Shown here: in pieces, positions 6,563-6,637 of the stretch | Layout: each line of letters opens with the position of its first letter | How positions within the stretch are numbered: the first letter of the stretch is position 1 | From: Pseudomonas sp. | Lineage (GTDB): Bacteria; Pseudomonadota; Gammaproteobacteria; Pseudomonadales; Pseudomonadaceae | Reading direction: 5' to 3' | Length of the DNA: 6,637 nt | Assembly (NCBI GenBank): GCA_003525045.1 | Contig: DQGF01000252.1 | Location: 3,757-10,393 of the forward strand | The notes under the pieces: generated by a model | What the model was told of the DNA's origin: nothing | What the model saw: the letters and a program-made list of their open reading frames with translations, nothing else | Databases searched by the model: none | Made by a program: the position numbers and the translations under genes

Positions 6563-6637
6563 AGGAGCGAGCTTGCTCGCGAAAAACCCATAAGCGTCGC
6601 GTGCATTCAGGCAGCCCGCGTCATCGTTAACGACCAT
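6561..6637 (+). repeat. REP sequence, left part of a probable REP doublet (REPIN) cut by the window end
   Basis: GTAGGAGCGAGCTTGCTCGC (6561-6580) is the REP core common in P. fluorescens-group genomes, with a perfect 6-bp hairpin GCGAGC-TT-GCTCGC (6567-6580). The following 57 bases (GAAAAACCC..., ending TCGTTAACGACCAT) resemble the spacer I remember between two inverted REPs in these genomes, normally closed by CGCGAGCAAGCTCGCTCC. The second arm would begin right after the window end. TCGTTAACGA (6624-6633) is a perfect 10-bp palindrome inside the spacer. Such elements are non-autonomous and moved by RAYT transposases encoded elsewhere. The first REP is certain to the eye; the doublet is inference from memory. 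Confidence 0.75.

Noticed and set aside
1..6637. A new mobile, defence or biosynthetic system
   Set aside because: All the coding space is taken by conserved core genes in a known order, and the only gaps are short intergenic regions.

Overview
This window comes from the core chromosome of a Pseudomonas species, most like the P. fluorescens group. Three things support that: the gene order hemA-side / lbcA / lolB / ispE / tRNA-Gln / prs / rplY / pth / ychF matches the P. aeruginosa PA4667-PA4673 neighbourhood as I remember it; the proteins read as close relatives of the Pseudomonas orthologues; and a short REP repeat of the P. fluorescens type lies at the right edge. All genes are on the minus strand, so transcription runs from right to left. 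I see no mobile element, phage, CRISPR array or defence system, and no sign of an unknown gene system.

From right to left: 6463-6637 is an intergenic stretch ending in what looks like half of a REP doublet. The first operon block is lbcA (TPR outer-membrane lipoprotein, partner of the CtpA protease), lolB (outer-membrane lipoprotein receptor) and ispE (MEP-pathway kinase), with gaps of only 4 and 2 bases. A tRNA-Gln(TTG) gene follows 36 bases after ispE, and prs (PRPP synthetase, GTG start) 45 bases after the tRNA. A strong intrinsic terminator at 2087-2124 closes that block. Next come rplY (ribosomal protein L25 with a CTC-type C-terminal domain), pth (peptidyl-tRNA hydrolase, GTG start) and the first 212 codons of ychF, which runs off the left edge.

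By function, the right part serves the outer membrane (lbcA, lolB), the middle supplies precursors (ispE for isoprenoids, prs for PRPP), and the left part serves translation (tRNA-Gln, rplY, pth, ychF). The main points to check are a drop in GC and a change in codon choice over the last third of ispE, with a good sigma-70-like promoter match inside it that could drive the tRNA and prs; the absence of a visible promoter for rplY just past a strong terminator; the absence of a Shine-Dalgarno sequence at lbcA; and the truncated REP doublet.
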